Source: Cristatella mucedo (Eukaryota > Bryozoa > Phylactolaemata > Cristatellidae). From it: a DNA stretch of 64,000 nt. Below, in pieces: positions 10,096-19,640 of this stretch. A program made the translations under genes and the position numbers. The DNA is taken from positions 1,200,648 to 1,264,647 of the forward strand of contig WPIO01000115.1 in NCBI GenBank assembly GCA_009760855.2, written 5' to 3'. Position 1 is the stretch's first letter. Every line of letters starts with the position of its first letter. A model generated the notes under the pieces. The model saw nothing but the letters and a program-made list of their open reading frames with translations, had not been told where the DNA came from and did no database searches.

Positions 10096-11159
10096 GGATT
10101 ATGATAATAATGTGAATGCAATTAAATGTAACTGCATTCGCTTCCAATTTTAAATAAACTCATGGAAAAAAAATCACACACCACATGTCAATTTTCTAAG
10201 TTTTTAATATTGAGTTTATCAGTGGCCGGTGTATGTGTTTAACAGATCTCACGTTCTCACCAAATTTCAGCTCCAAACTTTGTTCATTACATTCATACTA
10301 TGAGAGAGTAGTTTTTCACAGAATGTGCTGCAGTAATTTCATACTTAACAACTTCCTCTGTATATAATCTGGAACTTAGCTCACCATTGCCTAGGCATTG
10401 CCCTTAGACTTGTTTCATCGACGTTTCTCACTACTTCCTGTCTCGGCCACCTCCTCTTTTTCAGATTTTACAGCCTTTGAGTCGATGTTAACTTTCATTT
10501 TTTCCATACCATAACTTTATTAGCTAAACAAATTGATTCATGAGACCAGATGTTACTTTAAAAATGCAAACTCCTTCAAGCTAACTAAATTTATGTTAAC
10601 TCTGACTTCTCTACAACGAAGTAAGAGATATATACTTTTAAACATAATTTATTGTATGCATGCAAGAAGCACTTTCCAGATATTTTTTCTTGTATACATC
10701 TTACTTAAATGTACCAACGGTATCATTTGAAAAGCATATATACTCACATGCAATTTCAGAAAAATTTGCTCTATTCAGTGTCTAGCGTCCTTACTTTCTC
10801 TATCGGGTATAGCTCAATACGACTCTACTGCCAATGTGTTTTCGTCATTCTCAGACGATAGCGGATTAAACTGCGTAGAAATGGAGAAGGCCGAGAAGAG
10901 ATTTGCAAGAGCTGTAGTATTTATCCATGAGATACTGGAGGGGTGTCGTTCATAAATGCCTCTATTTATACCTTTTTTTATTTCCTTTGCTCCCCTTAAA
11001 GGGCCAGCTGCTGCAATTAGAATTTACAAGCAGGAAATAATATAGAACTGCATGAAACTGTGTGCAAGATTGAGTTGCTATTTTTGCACACTGTAGCATC
11101 AATTTCAAGCCGTTTTCACTGATCTAGAATCAGTCATTTAAATCTATCGTTTTGATTTC
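10096..11159. other. AT-rich stretch without a recognisable gene
   Basis: No repeat family or coding domain is visible. The open frame 10533-10730 has no known motif. Confidence 0.4.
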
Positions 11160-11770
11160 ACCTGACAACAAGCTACCGATACTGGCCCAATTCTATCGCT
11201 CACCTGGTACCAAGTCCGTGTGTATCTGGGATTTTTGATATCTCTTTTCGATATTTTTGTGCAAAAGATGGTCGTTCCTCATCTTGGTTGAATTCAAATA
11301 CCATTTCATAACTCATATGATGCCTTCAGCACCAAAACTCTTACGCTGACTGACTTATCTTCACTTGCAGCCCATGTGCACACTAAGGGTCGAACACTTG
11401 ACAAAATCTTCATCTACAACAGTGAGCTATCATCACCAATTATTAAGAGATTCTGCTTATCTGAATAGATGCAGATAACACTTTCTGTTCAATGTGCCAT
11501 CCGCAATATCTAAAATCACATTTGAATAGCAAAACCACAAGACCCCTGACATCAGTGTTTTCCACAAGAGACTGTCAGTTTCGGCCCTGTTGCTCAATTC
11601 TCTTGCAGAACGACCATCAATTGTAGAATGCTACAATAAGGCACTAGCTGATATTCTCAACGTTTTTGCACCTCTGACTAAGTGAGCTGTGTGCCTTCGC
11701 ACGGAAGGCCTGAGATTTATTATTGACATTAAACTAGCTAGATCCACTGAGCCCGTGCTTTAACCAGCAC
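11160..11770 (+). pseudogene. Non-LTR endonuclease/linker relic
   Basis: Several frames together resemble the C-terminal half of an APE-type endonuclease and the linker before the RT. At 11180-11300 'QFYRSPGTKSV' and 'IFLCKRWSFLILVEF' recall 'KIFLCDKPLLILGYF' of the LINE-B endonuclease. At 11370-11420 'AHVHTKGRTLDKIFI' matches the 'THxxGHTLDLV' motif. At 11590-11680 'LAERPSIVECYNKAL' matches the linker. It is too diverged to assign to LINE-A or LINE-B with confidence. Confidence 0.5.
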
Positions 11771-12152
11771 TGAAAAGGCTGCGACAGATTAGCTATTAAC
11801 TGACATGAATGCTAGGGATCGTAAATCTTAATAATCATAGCAATTAGTCGTAGGTAAGGCTAAGTCTATCTTTTGTTTACATATCGCCAACGCAGTTGCA
11901 CAATCGGAAAACAAGTAGGTTTTAAATCAACTTCACCTTAACCACTCCCAGATAAGTTACTTAGCAATTGATCCATGTGGCTATCTAGCTGATTACTTTT
12001 CTAGCTTCTTTTTAATCACCGTAGACAAAATTAAAGTCTATCTCCACCGTAGCATAATCCCATCTGAATAAACGCTCATTACTAATAACACTACAGGGCT
12101 CTATTTCCTCAGTTCGCTGCACTGCAGGTCGGTGTCTTCACCATAGAAGGCA

Positions 12153-12810
12153 CCAGCATGCGCGATCAGGCGATTGCAGCTGGTGCAAAACTCTGCAGCT
12201 AGGCTTGTCTGTCGTGAGCGTCGCAGTTGCCACATTACTCCACTTCTCGCCGACCTGCACTGGTTACCAGTCAAGCAACGGATTGACTTCAAGGTTTTGT
12301 CGCTCACTTTTAGGTCTCTTCATTATATGGCTCCAGCCTATCTTTCAGAGATACTACCCCATCAGGCAAAGCATCGTACCACTCGCTTTTCGGAATCCAA
12401 CAGTCTACAAATATCTCGTACAAACCTTAAATCCTTTGGAGACCGTGCATTTAGCTCGTATGCTCCAACAGCCTGGAACTCCCTCCCGATCTGCATCAGA
12501 ACATCCCCCGACCTGACCACATTTAAAAGAAACTTAAAAACATACTTATTTAGGACAGCATTTAGTGGGTCCTTGTGATTCGTCCTCGATGTGCTTATGC
12601 GTGCTGACACTGTTCATGCTGCCACTAACCACATTTGCATGCTGACCCAGTGCATGTAACCCCTAACCATGTTATTCATTTTGTTTGTTTTTCAAGCATG
12701 ATTTTACTTACTATTCTATTGCGTATCACTTTGCAGCAAATGTAAAGCGCCTAGAAAGAGATTAGGTTCTCTGAGGGCGCTTTATCAAGTGCAATATTAT
12801 TATTATTAAA
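12153..12810 (+). mobile_element. LINE-A, young 5'-truncated copy
   Basis: The copy starts inside the C-terminal block ('CAIRRLQLVQNSAARLVCRE'-type sequence) and keeps one open frame (12174-12578) to the family stop after 'FRTAFSGSL'. The 3' untranslated region, terminal hairpin and (TTA)n tail (about 12795-12809) follow. It differs from 45013-45897 at only a dozen or so positions over about 640 bases by eye, and shares variants such as 'ctgttcatgctgcc' and 'cccagtgcatgtaac' that other copies lack. It is probably a recent insertion of the same subfamily. Confidence 0.9.
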
Positions 12811-12910
12811 AGCGGCGTCATCGTGAATTCCATTTCTTAAGCAAAGAAGACTAATAGTCCTCCAGACCATATACACATGGTTTATCTTCTAAAATACAAA
12901 GACAAGTGGC

Positions 12911-13010
12911 TGTCATAAATGATTTATAATATAATTAATACATTTAAGCCCCCTGTCATGTCATAAATGATATCTAACATAAAATAATATAAGTTCAGCC
13001 TCCTGTCATG
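12911..13010. repeat. Tandem duplication of an approx. 50-base unit
   Basis: Two adjacent units each begin near 'tcataaatgat' and end in 'ctcctgtcatg' or 'cccctgtcatg' (12911-12960 and 12961-13010). They have diverged by several substitutions. No coding content is seen. Confidence 0.65.
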
Positions 13011-13084
13011 CCTCTGCTAGTTCAACAAGGCTGTGTTTAAGCAGCTAATTAAAAAAGCAGCACTAGAATATAAAAACTGCAGCA

Positions 13085-13285
13085 GCTTTTCCGAGTCTTT
13101 ACTCGACCATTCCCAGAAAATACTTCTGAAAGAGTTGTGGCAGACCAGTTGAACACTTGCATACAAATTCAAACATGGACGGCAAGTTTTATTGTGAGTT
13201 TAGAGCTAATCCCTTCCTCTCAAATCACTATTGCTTGGGGCTTATAATGAACTTCTCAGAAAAGCAGAATTCCATAGTACATATT
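13085..13285 (+). mobile_element. LINE-A RT finger fragment
   Basis: 'gttgtggcagaccagttgaac' at about 13135-13155 encodes the family motif 'VVADQLN'. The following sequence aligns with 'SLLLRVYNDLLRKAD'-type RT text of LINE-A around 5100-5215. Frames are broken and both ends are lost. Confidence 0.55.
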
Positions 13286-13382
13286 TCAATTAAGTGTTTT
13301 AATTGAACATTGTAACATACAATAGAAAAAATTAGGATTTAATTTGTCAACTATTGGTCGAAGAAGCTAACAAAATCATTAT

Positions 13383-13480
13383 TGCTTGCACCTGACAACA
13401 AGGGATTGCTCACTGCAAGATTTTAAGTCATGACCCCAGTCTTAAAGACAAGGCACCTTACCTTCTGGACTATCTAGATC
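13383..13480 (-). mobile_element. SINE-1 relic
   Basis: The plus-strand text 'gcttgcacctgacaacaag', 'ggattgctcactgcaagat' and 'aaggcaccttacctt' follows the antisense SINE-1 order at 19131-19218. The tRNA-like boxes are degraded. Confidence 0.4.
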
Positions 13481-13529
13481 ATATGAAGACACTAATAACT
13501 CTGCTAGTATCCCCAGTCGTTGGGAAAGT

Positions 13530-14403
13530 CACCATACCTTCGTGGCGCCTGCTCCTACTGACCTCATTAATGCAGTGAACGTGGCACTTAGAAGTGCTCC
13601 TGACAAGTATGCTCCCGTACATTCTTTCCATCTAATAAGTCCTGAAATTCCTAACAATTTACAAAGAATCTTCAAAAGATGCACCATATTAAGCGCCGGC
13701 CGGAACGTCGTTTTTGTAAATCGGGATCTGATGAAGATCTAGTCAATTGCAACGAGTTCCTTTGAGGCTGCCCCCTGAAGCCTAAAAAAGCCAGGGCTTA
13801 TTTTTCACTCGGAAACTGAAGTACTGCCAGTCAGACCCGAAACAGATTTACGAGACGGTAAACGATTTACTGACCAATTCTGAGAGGTCCGAATCGCCCG
13901 ATATTAACGGCTCTGCCAAAAATTGTTCACCCTCTTTAACTGAAGAAACCGCATACATTAGTGCCTCCATAAAGCCACCTCGACTGAAGCAATTGCGGAA
14001 TCACAACCTGTGACCTTCCATGGACAATTTACCGAGGTTTCCGCTTGCAGTGTGGCTACCTAAGGTCTAGTATAAATAGGTTGTCTTCTGTAGACCTTAC
14101 ACAGGCATCTGTGTGATCTTCCCTTTCAGATCAGCTTAGCCTTTGTTAAACTTAGTGGAAAAATAGGTAAGGCAATTGCTTTACACTACCTAGGTCCCGA
14201 TATCGTAGGTATGAATCCTAAATTTGACTAATTTTTATTAGACTGCAACCAGTGGGAATAGCCGCAAAAGCTCTTCTTTCACTATACGAAAGAGGCTGTA
14301 AAATCAGCTAGCATTCTTATAGCTCTGCCATAACAAGATTTATAATACTCCTTTTTAAAAAGGGGTCGTACCCAAGTCCTCAAATCCACCATTACTAAAA
14401 CCA
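13530..14403 (+). mobile_element. LINE-B, 5' segment of an interrupted outer copy
   Basis: The plus strand encodes the LINE-B linker between endonuclease and RT ('DLINAVNVALRSAPDKYAPV' resembles 'SIPSLTDALNMTLRSALDKH' of the copy at 14425-17880), followed by the segment homologous to 16144-16341 and the first RT residues. It stops at about 14403, exactly where the segment 17880-19640 picks up in LINE-B coordinates. I infer that a second, antisense LINE-B inserted here. Many stops make it a dead copy. Confidence 0.65.
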
Positions 14404-14665
14404 ATACCTAAGACAATATAGGTTAGATAGATAATGAAATGTATTGTAATGTATCTCCGTCTGTAACTCTACAAAGTCATACAGACCATGTGGGTGTTTC
14501 GCAGGAGAGTTTTGTATAGCCCACTCCAGCCTAAGCAGCTTTCGGTAAGCATTCGGTAGCCAACAGACTACGTCTCACGTAACAAAGAGAAAGTTGGAAA
14601 TATATCAGAGTCTGGAGAGTAGTTGAAGTAGTGAGAAGCATAGAAATAGCAGCTCAGGACGCGGA

Positions 14666-14926
14666 TCAGGGATCGGCAGTAGGAGAGCACTTGTCGTTGC
14701 CTAAGAATTGTGGAAGCGAGTTAAACAGTCTAGCATGTGCCGAGCTAAAGCTTCTGTTGCCAACGGTCTTTAAGTGGAGGAATGGGACAGCTAATTTATT
14801 GTCCGGACAGGACCTCAGGGCGAAAACAGCATGAAACTGATGCAGTCGTTCAGCTAGGGACGAAGGAGAAAGCCGTGTCGGGTCTTGTGGGTCAGCAAAA
14901 AACTTTGCTCTGTATCCTTTGCTCAA
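14666..14926 (-). pseudogene. LINE-B C-terminal block
   Basis: This 86-residue frame carries the conserved 'LAERLHQFHAVFALRSCPDN', 'LAVPFLHLKTVGNRSF' and 'LFNSLPQFL' motifs found C-terminal of the RT in all LINE-B copies. These motifs belong to the thumb/C-terminal region of L2/CR1-like RTs. The frame is cut on the N-terminal side by a frameshift. Confidence 0.75.
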
Positions 14927-15403
14927 CCAGCTACCATCCTAGCTCTTCCAGCAAAGGAGACACGTGCTCAAACCGCTGGGGCTTGAAGACCAGCCTTGCA
15001 GCCATATTCATATTCCGTTGTAGTGGCATACTAGCTTTCTTCGGCAGCCCAGCCAAAAGAGAATTACCATAATCAAGCTGACACAGAACTAAAAAGCTAG
15101 TTAAATTTTTTACAAGCCGCTGTGGGAAACGGCTCCTAATCTTGGATAGGGATCAGATGTGACGGCTAGCTGTAGAGGCAGTCTTCTGAATGAAGCTTTT
15201 GAAATTGAGGCAGCTGTCGCACATGACACCAAAATTTTGAGCACGTAGTGATTGTCGCACGATTGCATCAATTATTAGAACCAAACAGCCTTTTTATGCA
15301 GCCACACTTTTAAGGTGTTCTGTGAGCAGCAGTTTGGTTTTATCACAATTTAATTTCAGGAAGTTTTCCGACGTCCAAGGTCGAATATCGGCAAGGCAAG
15401 CAT

Positions 15404-15866
15404 TTAGTTTCTCGGTTGCCCAGCAGATTCTGAAGGTTTGAATGACAAATACAACCGAGTATCATCAGCATAGAAGTGATATCCTATTCCATGCGCGCTA
15501 ATCACTTTTCCCTGAGGTCGTGTATAAATAGAGAGCATCAAGAAACCAAGTACAGACCACTTGAGGGACTCAACAGGCGACCTTTCTTGTGTCTGAGACT
15601 TGACCCCCGCATGACAAGGATTGAACACGATCATACTAGTATGATTTAAACCACGCCATCGCTTCGTCCGCCAGACTAATTGTTGCTCTCAATCGTTCAA
15701 TCAGAACTTCGCGATCAATGGTGTCGAAGGCAGCAGACAGATCTATCGGAGCTGGGGCAGTGACATTCCCGTCGTCGTTGCCACTTAGAATGACATTGCT
15801 AACACGGAGGAGAGAAGTTTCAGTAGAGTTCTGCCTCTTGAACCCTGATGGAAATCTGGGTGACAA
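15404..15866 (-). pseudogene. LINE-B reverse transcriptase palm, two frames
   Basis: The first frame (15866-15636) has the RT box with catalytic Asp, 'DLSAAFDTIDREVLIERL'. The second (15634-15404) has 'GYHFYADDTRLYLS', with the catalytic YADD at 15461-15472. The two parts are separated by a stop near 15636. The catalytic Asp residues are intact, but the expected 'GVPQGS' motif is degraded ('SPVESLKWSVLGFL'). Confidence 0.8.
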
Positions 15867-16645
15867 AACATTATTTTCAATATGTTTACCAGCTGCTTAG
15901 CAATAATTTTTTTAGATACTTTGATAAAAACGGAAGAAGGGAAACTGGGCGATAATTTGCTAGGACCTCTGTCTCTAATTCAGGCTTTTCAAGAATGGGT
16001 CTAACGAGTTCCGATTTATAGGACTTGGGGACTACTCCTCTTCCCCAAAAAGCATTACAAATCTTGGTCATGGCAGGACCAAGTTGGTCTGCTAGTGAAG
16101 ACCACGGAGATTAAGGTATAATGCCTTCAGGAAACGAGCTATTTTAGCTAGACCTTATAAAGGCAGCCACATCACTTGCAGAAACGTCGGAGAACCTTCT
16201 AAGGAAGGTCACAGGTTGAGGAAGAGCAATTGCTTTAGTCGGACGGGGCTTAACGGAGGCATGAATGTGCACAATTTCTTTAGTGAAGAAGGCTGAAAAC
16301 GTTTCGGCTGACCCCTTAATATCTGGGGAGTCAGACCTCAAATCTTAGGCCAGTAAATGGTTTACTGTCTTAAAAATCTGTTTATTGTCCGACTGGCAGG
16401 AATTCAGCTTTTGAATGAAAAAGAAGCCCTGGTGGTGTAAGCTTTTGGTTCTAAACTCGAATGCAGTCTTCAAAATTGATTAGATCTGCCTCAGACCCAG
16501 ATTTCTTGAATTGACGTCTAGCCTGTGCTTAACCCGGCACAATTTAAGGAGTGTTTTTTTGTAAATTTAAAGGAATCTCCACGACTTTGAACAAGCATAA
16601 AGCGAATAGTAGCATGCTTGTCAAGAGCACTCCTGAGTGTCATGT

Positions 16646-17605
16646 TCAACGCATCAGTGAGGGTATTGAGTCTGCCGGTCGATCAAGAAGACCTGCATCA
16701 CAAAAACATTCCAAAAACTTGACCATGTCAATGCTTTGTAAGTTACGTCGTTTAGCAAATTCGACAACTCTCTGTACGTACGAGGGAGCAGGAACAGTTA
16801 ACGAGACCGAACAATAATCTGAGAGGGTCATAGGGCGGACCACAAGGTCAGTGGGGAGGACATCCTTAGTGATTACGAGATCTATAAAGTTGCCACAGAC
16901 GTGGGTGCTATGAATAACGTGTCGGGCCAAACCAAAATTGTCCAGACAGTCAAGAAATGAGCAGACCTGGCAGTTGCTAGGATTTTCAACGTGATTATTA
17001 AAGTATCCCAAAATCAGTAACGGCTTGTCACACAGAAATATTTTAGCGAGGAACTCCGAAAAGTCATCTACAAACAAGTTTAGACAGCCCGAAGGAGGAT
17101 GGTATTTCACAACAGTGAGAGGCATTGTCTTTGATGAAGAACTGATGGCAACCGATTCAAACGATGACCCATACGAGAAACTGCACATTTTATAGCTAAA
17201 TGATTCACAAAAAACAATTGCAACCCTGCCACCAACCTTGTCAGAACGCAGGGTCTGATAGAATAAGAACCCGGTTGAACTGGTCTCGGAAATACAGCTA
17301 CAGGAACAAGGCGTCATCCAGGTTTTAATGGGCAGAAATGCATCCAGCTTTTCATATACCACCTGATCGCTGATAAGTAACCCCTTGGTTTTTAGTGAGT
17401 GGATATTAAGTAGGCGGAATTTAAAAGGCTGTATAAACAACTCGTGACGGCGATGAAGTGGCTTGTATTCTCTACCGTTTGTGTCGGGCCCGGCGGACGC
17501 TGGCTCTTCAAATTTGAATTGGACCTTGGTAACGGCCGTCGGACAAAGTTCCATAACGCCCTGGGCTACGGCGGGTGGGCTACTACCGCGACAAGTACTA
17601 TTCAA
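16646..17605 (-). pseudogene. LINE-B APE-type endonuclease with lost catalytic residues
   Basis: A 319-codon frame reads through the exonuclease-endonuclease-phosphatase fold: 'LLNIHSLKTK' (residues 65-74), 'LPIKTWM' (91-97), 'GGRVAIVF' (125-132), 'LLILGYFNNHV' (196-206), 'CGNFIDLVIT' (237-246) and 'LSDYCSV' (261-267). In active family members these boxes read TETW, GDFN, GHTLD and SDH. Here the catalytic Glu is Lys94, the Asp is Tyr201 and two His positions are Asn239 and Tyr264, so the enzyme should be inactive although the frame is long. It ends by frameshift at 16646, before the linker. Confidence 0.85.
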
Positions 17606-18522
17606 TGCTTTTATCTTACGAGTCCAAGGTTTGATAGCCGAGCTGTTGATAGGACGAAAGCAGGATGCAGGAAGGTTCTCACTGGCCTGCAGGAGATGGC
17701 CCGCCGGTAGGTATCGACTAATGGCAACATCGAACCTTATGCTAAGCAGGTCCTGTTTTGTTTAGCATATCCGAAGACAGCTCATAAATAGTCACAAAGA
17801 AGATAGCAGCGGAATACCCAAAGGTGTTATGGAGAAATCATGCAAAGGTCTACACCAGGCTAGGAGTCGGAGTCCGGATGCTGCTCTTTAGCACTTGGAG
17901 GAATGTGATATAGAGGTCCTTACAAACTAGTGCCCAGTTTCTATCGTTCCTCCTTTGTCCAAGGTTCTTGAAACAAAAATCAGCTAAGCATCAATTAGCC
18001 CTCATTAAAAAAAGTGAAATGTCGGCCAATTTCAATCATGGTTTAAGGGGCAGCACGCGACTGAAACTACTCTTCTCCGTGTTACTAATGAAATCATGTG
18101 CAGCAACTATGACATAAATGTCTCAGTATGCACTTTCAGGTCTATCAGCTGCCTTCGACAAGTTTACAGAAATCTCTTACTTGAACGACTGAGAACTATG
18201 ATCGGTTCGGCTAACGAGGCACTGACGTGGTTTAGATCTTACTTGTCCTATCGCATTCAATAGATTTCGTGTAGGGATCAGGTCTTACGCATGAGACGAG
18301 GCACCTATGGAGTCCCTCTCGAGCTTGTCTTTGGTCCGTCACTGTTCTTCATTTCTAGTCAACTCCTGGAAGAATGATTAAGGCCGTTGAACAGGGTATA
18401 CATTTATTTTGATGATTCTCAGATGTATTTGTCATGCAATCCGTTGGAATCTGCTGCAGCAACTGATATAATGAATGCTTGCCTTTCTGACGTTCAAACC
18501 TGATTGTCTGAAAACTGCTTAA

Positions 18523-18600
18523 TAATAATCATAATAATGCTCTTGATAAAGCAATCTCAGAGAACTCTATCTCTTTTTAGGCGCTTTACCCATGCTTGAA
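18523..18600 (-). mobile_element. LINE-A 3' tip inserted in LINE-B
   Basis: An AAT-rich tail, 'gctcttgataaagcaatct' and 'ctttttaggcgctttaccc' form only the last 70-80 bases of LINE-A. LINE-B sequence continues on both sides, so the insertion is younger than the host copy. Confidence 0.75.
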
Positions 18601-19100
18601 ACTAAATTACGATAAAACTGTACAGCTGCTCATAGCGAATGCTGGGATTCTGTCAGGATAAGAAGGCTTTGCTCGTAAATAGACGATGCTGTTGTGAGAC
18701 CATCACTGCATAATAAAAATGTAGGTCTCTTTTTTGAAAACATATCTTCCCTAACTTTTAAAAGCTCCATTCATTAGACTGCTTCTACACCTAGTCATCA
18801 TGTTATATCCATACTTAAGACAAGGAGCTGTCTTCCCAGTGGCTTGCTAAAACTTAGCTAGGTCCTTAGTTCTGTCTTGGCAAGATTTTTGTAATTGCTT
18901 TTTGGTAAGTATAACATAAAAGCAATCAGGTCACTGAAGATTGCAATAAATATGGCTACAAGGCTAGTTTGTAAATACCAGAGGTTTTACCACGTGCTTC
19001 CATTTCCAAAAGAGCTAGGACGGCTGCCGGTTGATCAAGTGATACAGAGTAAAGTGCTTAAAAAAATCCTAGCTGCCTAAACAGCCTATTTTTGTATAGC

Positions 19101-19235
19101 GACGGAAGAGCCTTTACGGCTATCACTACCGCTTGCAGTGGCAATAAAGGATCGCCCACCACAGGAATCGAACCCACGACTTCGGGAATGAGGTCATGAA
19201 AGCAACTGCCTTACCTTGTGTGCCATTATGGCTCA
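19101..19235 (-). mobile_element. SINE-1 (tRNA-derived), best copy
   Basis: On the minus strand the element begins 'gagccataatggcacacaag' (A-box-like) and has a perfect B box 'GGGTTCGATTCC' (complement of 19164-19175). The non-tRNA body 'ggcgatcctttattgccac' and the end 'gccgtaaaggctcttccgtc' follow. Spacing of A and B boxes (about 35-45 bases) suits a pol III promoter. It is inserted within LINE-B, which resumes at about 19237. Further copies are at 22853, 26702 and 49028. Confidence 0.8.
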
Positions 19236-19640
19236 TGCTGAACGACAAGGACCACTGTGGTTTGGCTCCTCTATATCTAACTGAACTGCTGCACCATTTC
19301 AGCCTCCTCTGGCCTCAGGGTCCTGTAAGGACTATACAATAGCCTTTACATTCCTTCACTTAAATACCGTTGGCGACAAAAGGTTTTTCTTTGCAAGTCC
19401 AGGATTGTGAACCTCGCTTCCGCGATTCTTAAGCAACGACAACAACTCTTCTGCTGCCGACAATGACAAATCAATTCCGATTGTCCTGAGCTGCTACTTC
19501 ACTGCTGTTCACTAACTCAGCTGCTCTCATGACTCTGCTATGCTCGCATTCTCTCTAGTGAGTGAGAGGAAGTACCTTTGCTACTAAAATTCAAACCGAA
19601 AGCCGCTTAGACAACGAGTGGGCTATTTTTTTGTCTGTAG

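Larger units (their letters stand above)
14425..17880 (-). mobile_element. LINE-B, near-complete copy
   Basis: In minus-strand order this has a 5' leader (about 17880-17610), an endonuclease frame (17605-16646), a linker, RT (15866-15404 in two frames), the C-terminal block (14926-14666) and a 3' tail 'gagatacattac' near 14440-14455. At about 3.45 kb it is the longest element here and close to a full-length L2/CR1-like element. Frame breaks lie near 16646, 16071, 15886 and 15636. It interrupts an older plus-strand LINE-B. Confidence 0.85.
17880..19640 (+). mobile_element. LINE-B, 3' segment of the interrupted outer copy
   Basis: It continues LINE-B from the RT N-terminus ('LEECDIEVLTN' aligns with 'KPELETEVLANYRPVS') through the palm (catalytic box 'YFDD' near 18405-18416 instead of YADD) to the C-terminal block at about 19245-19560. 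Two later insertions split it: a LINE-A end (18523-18600) and a SINE-1 (19101-19235). The 3' tail is missing. Multiple stops are present. Confidence 0.7.
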
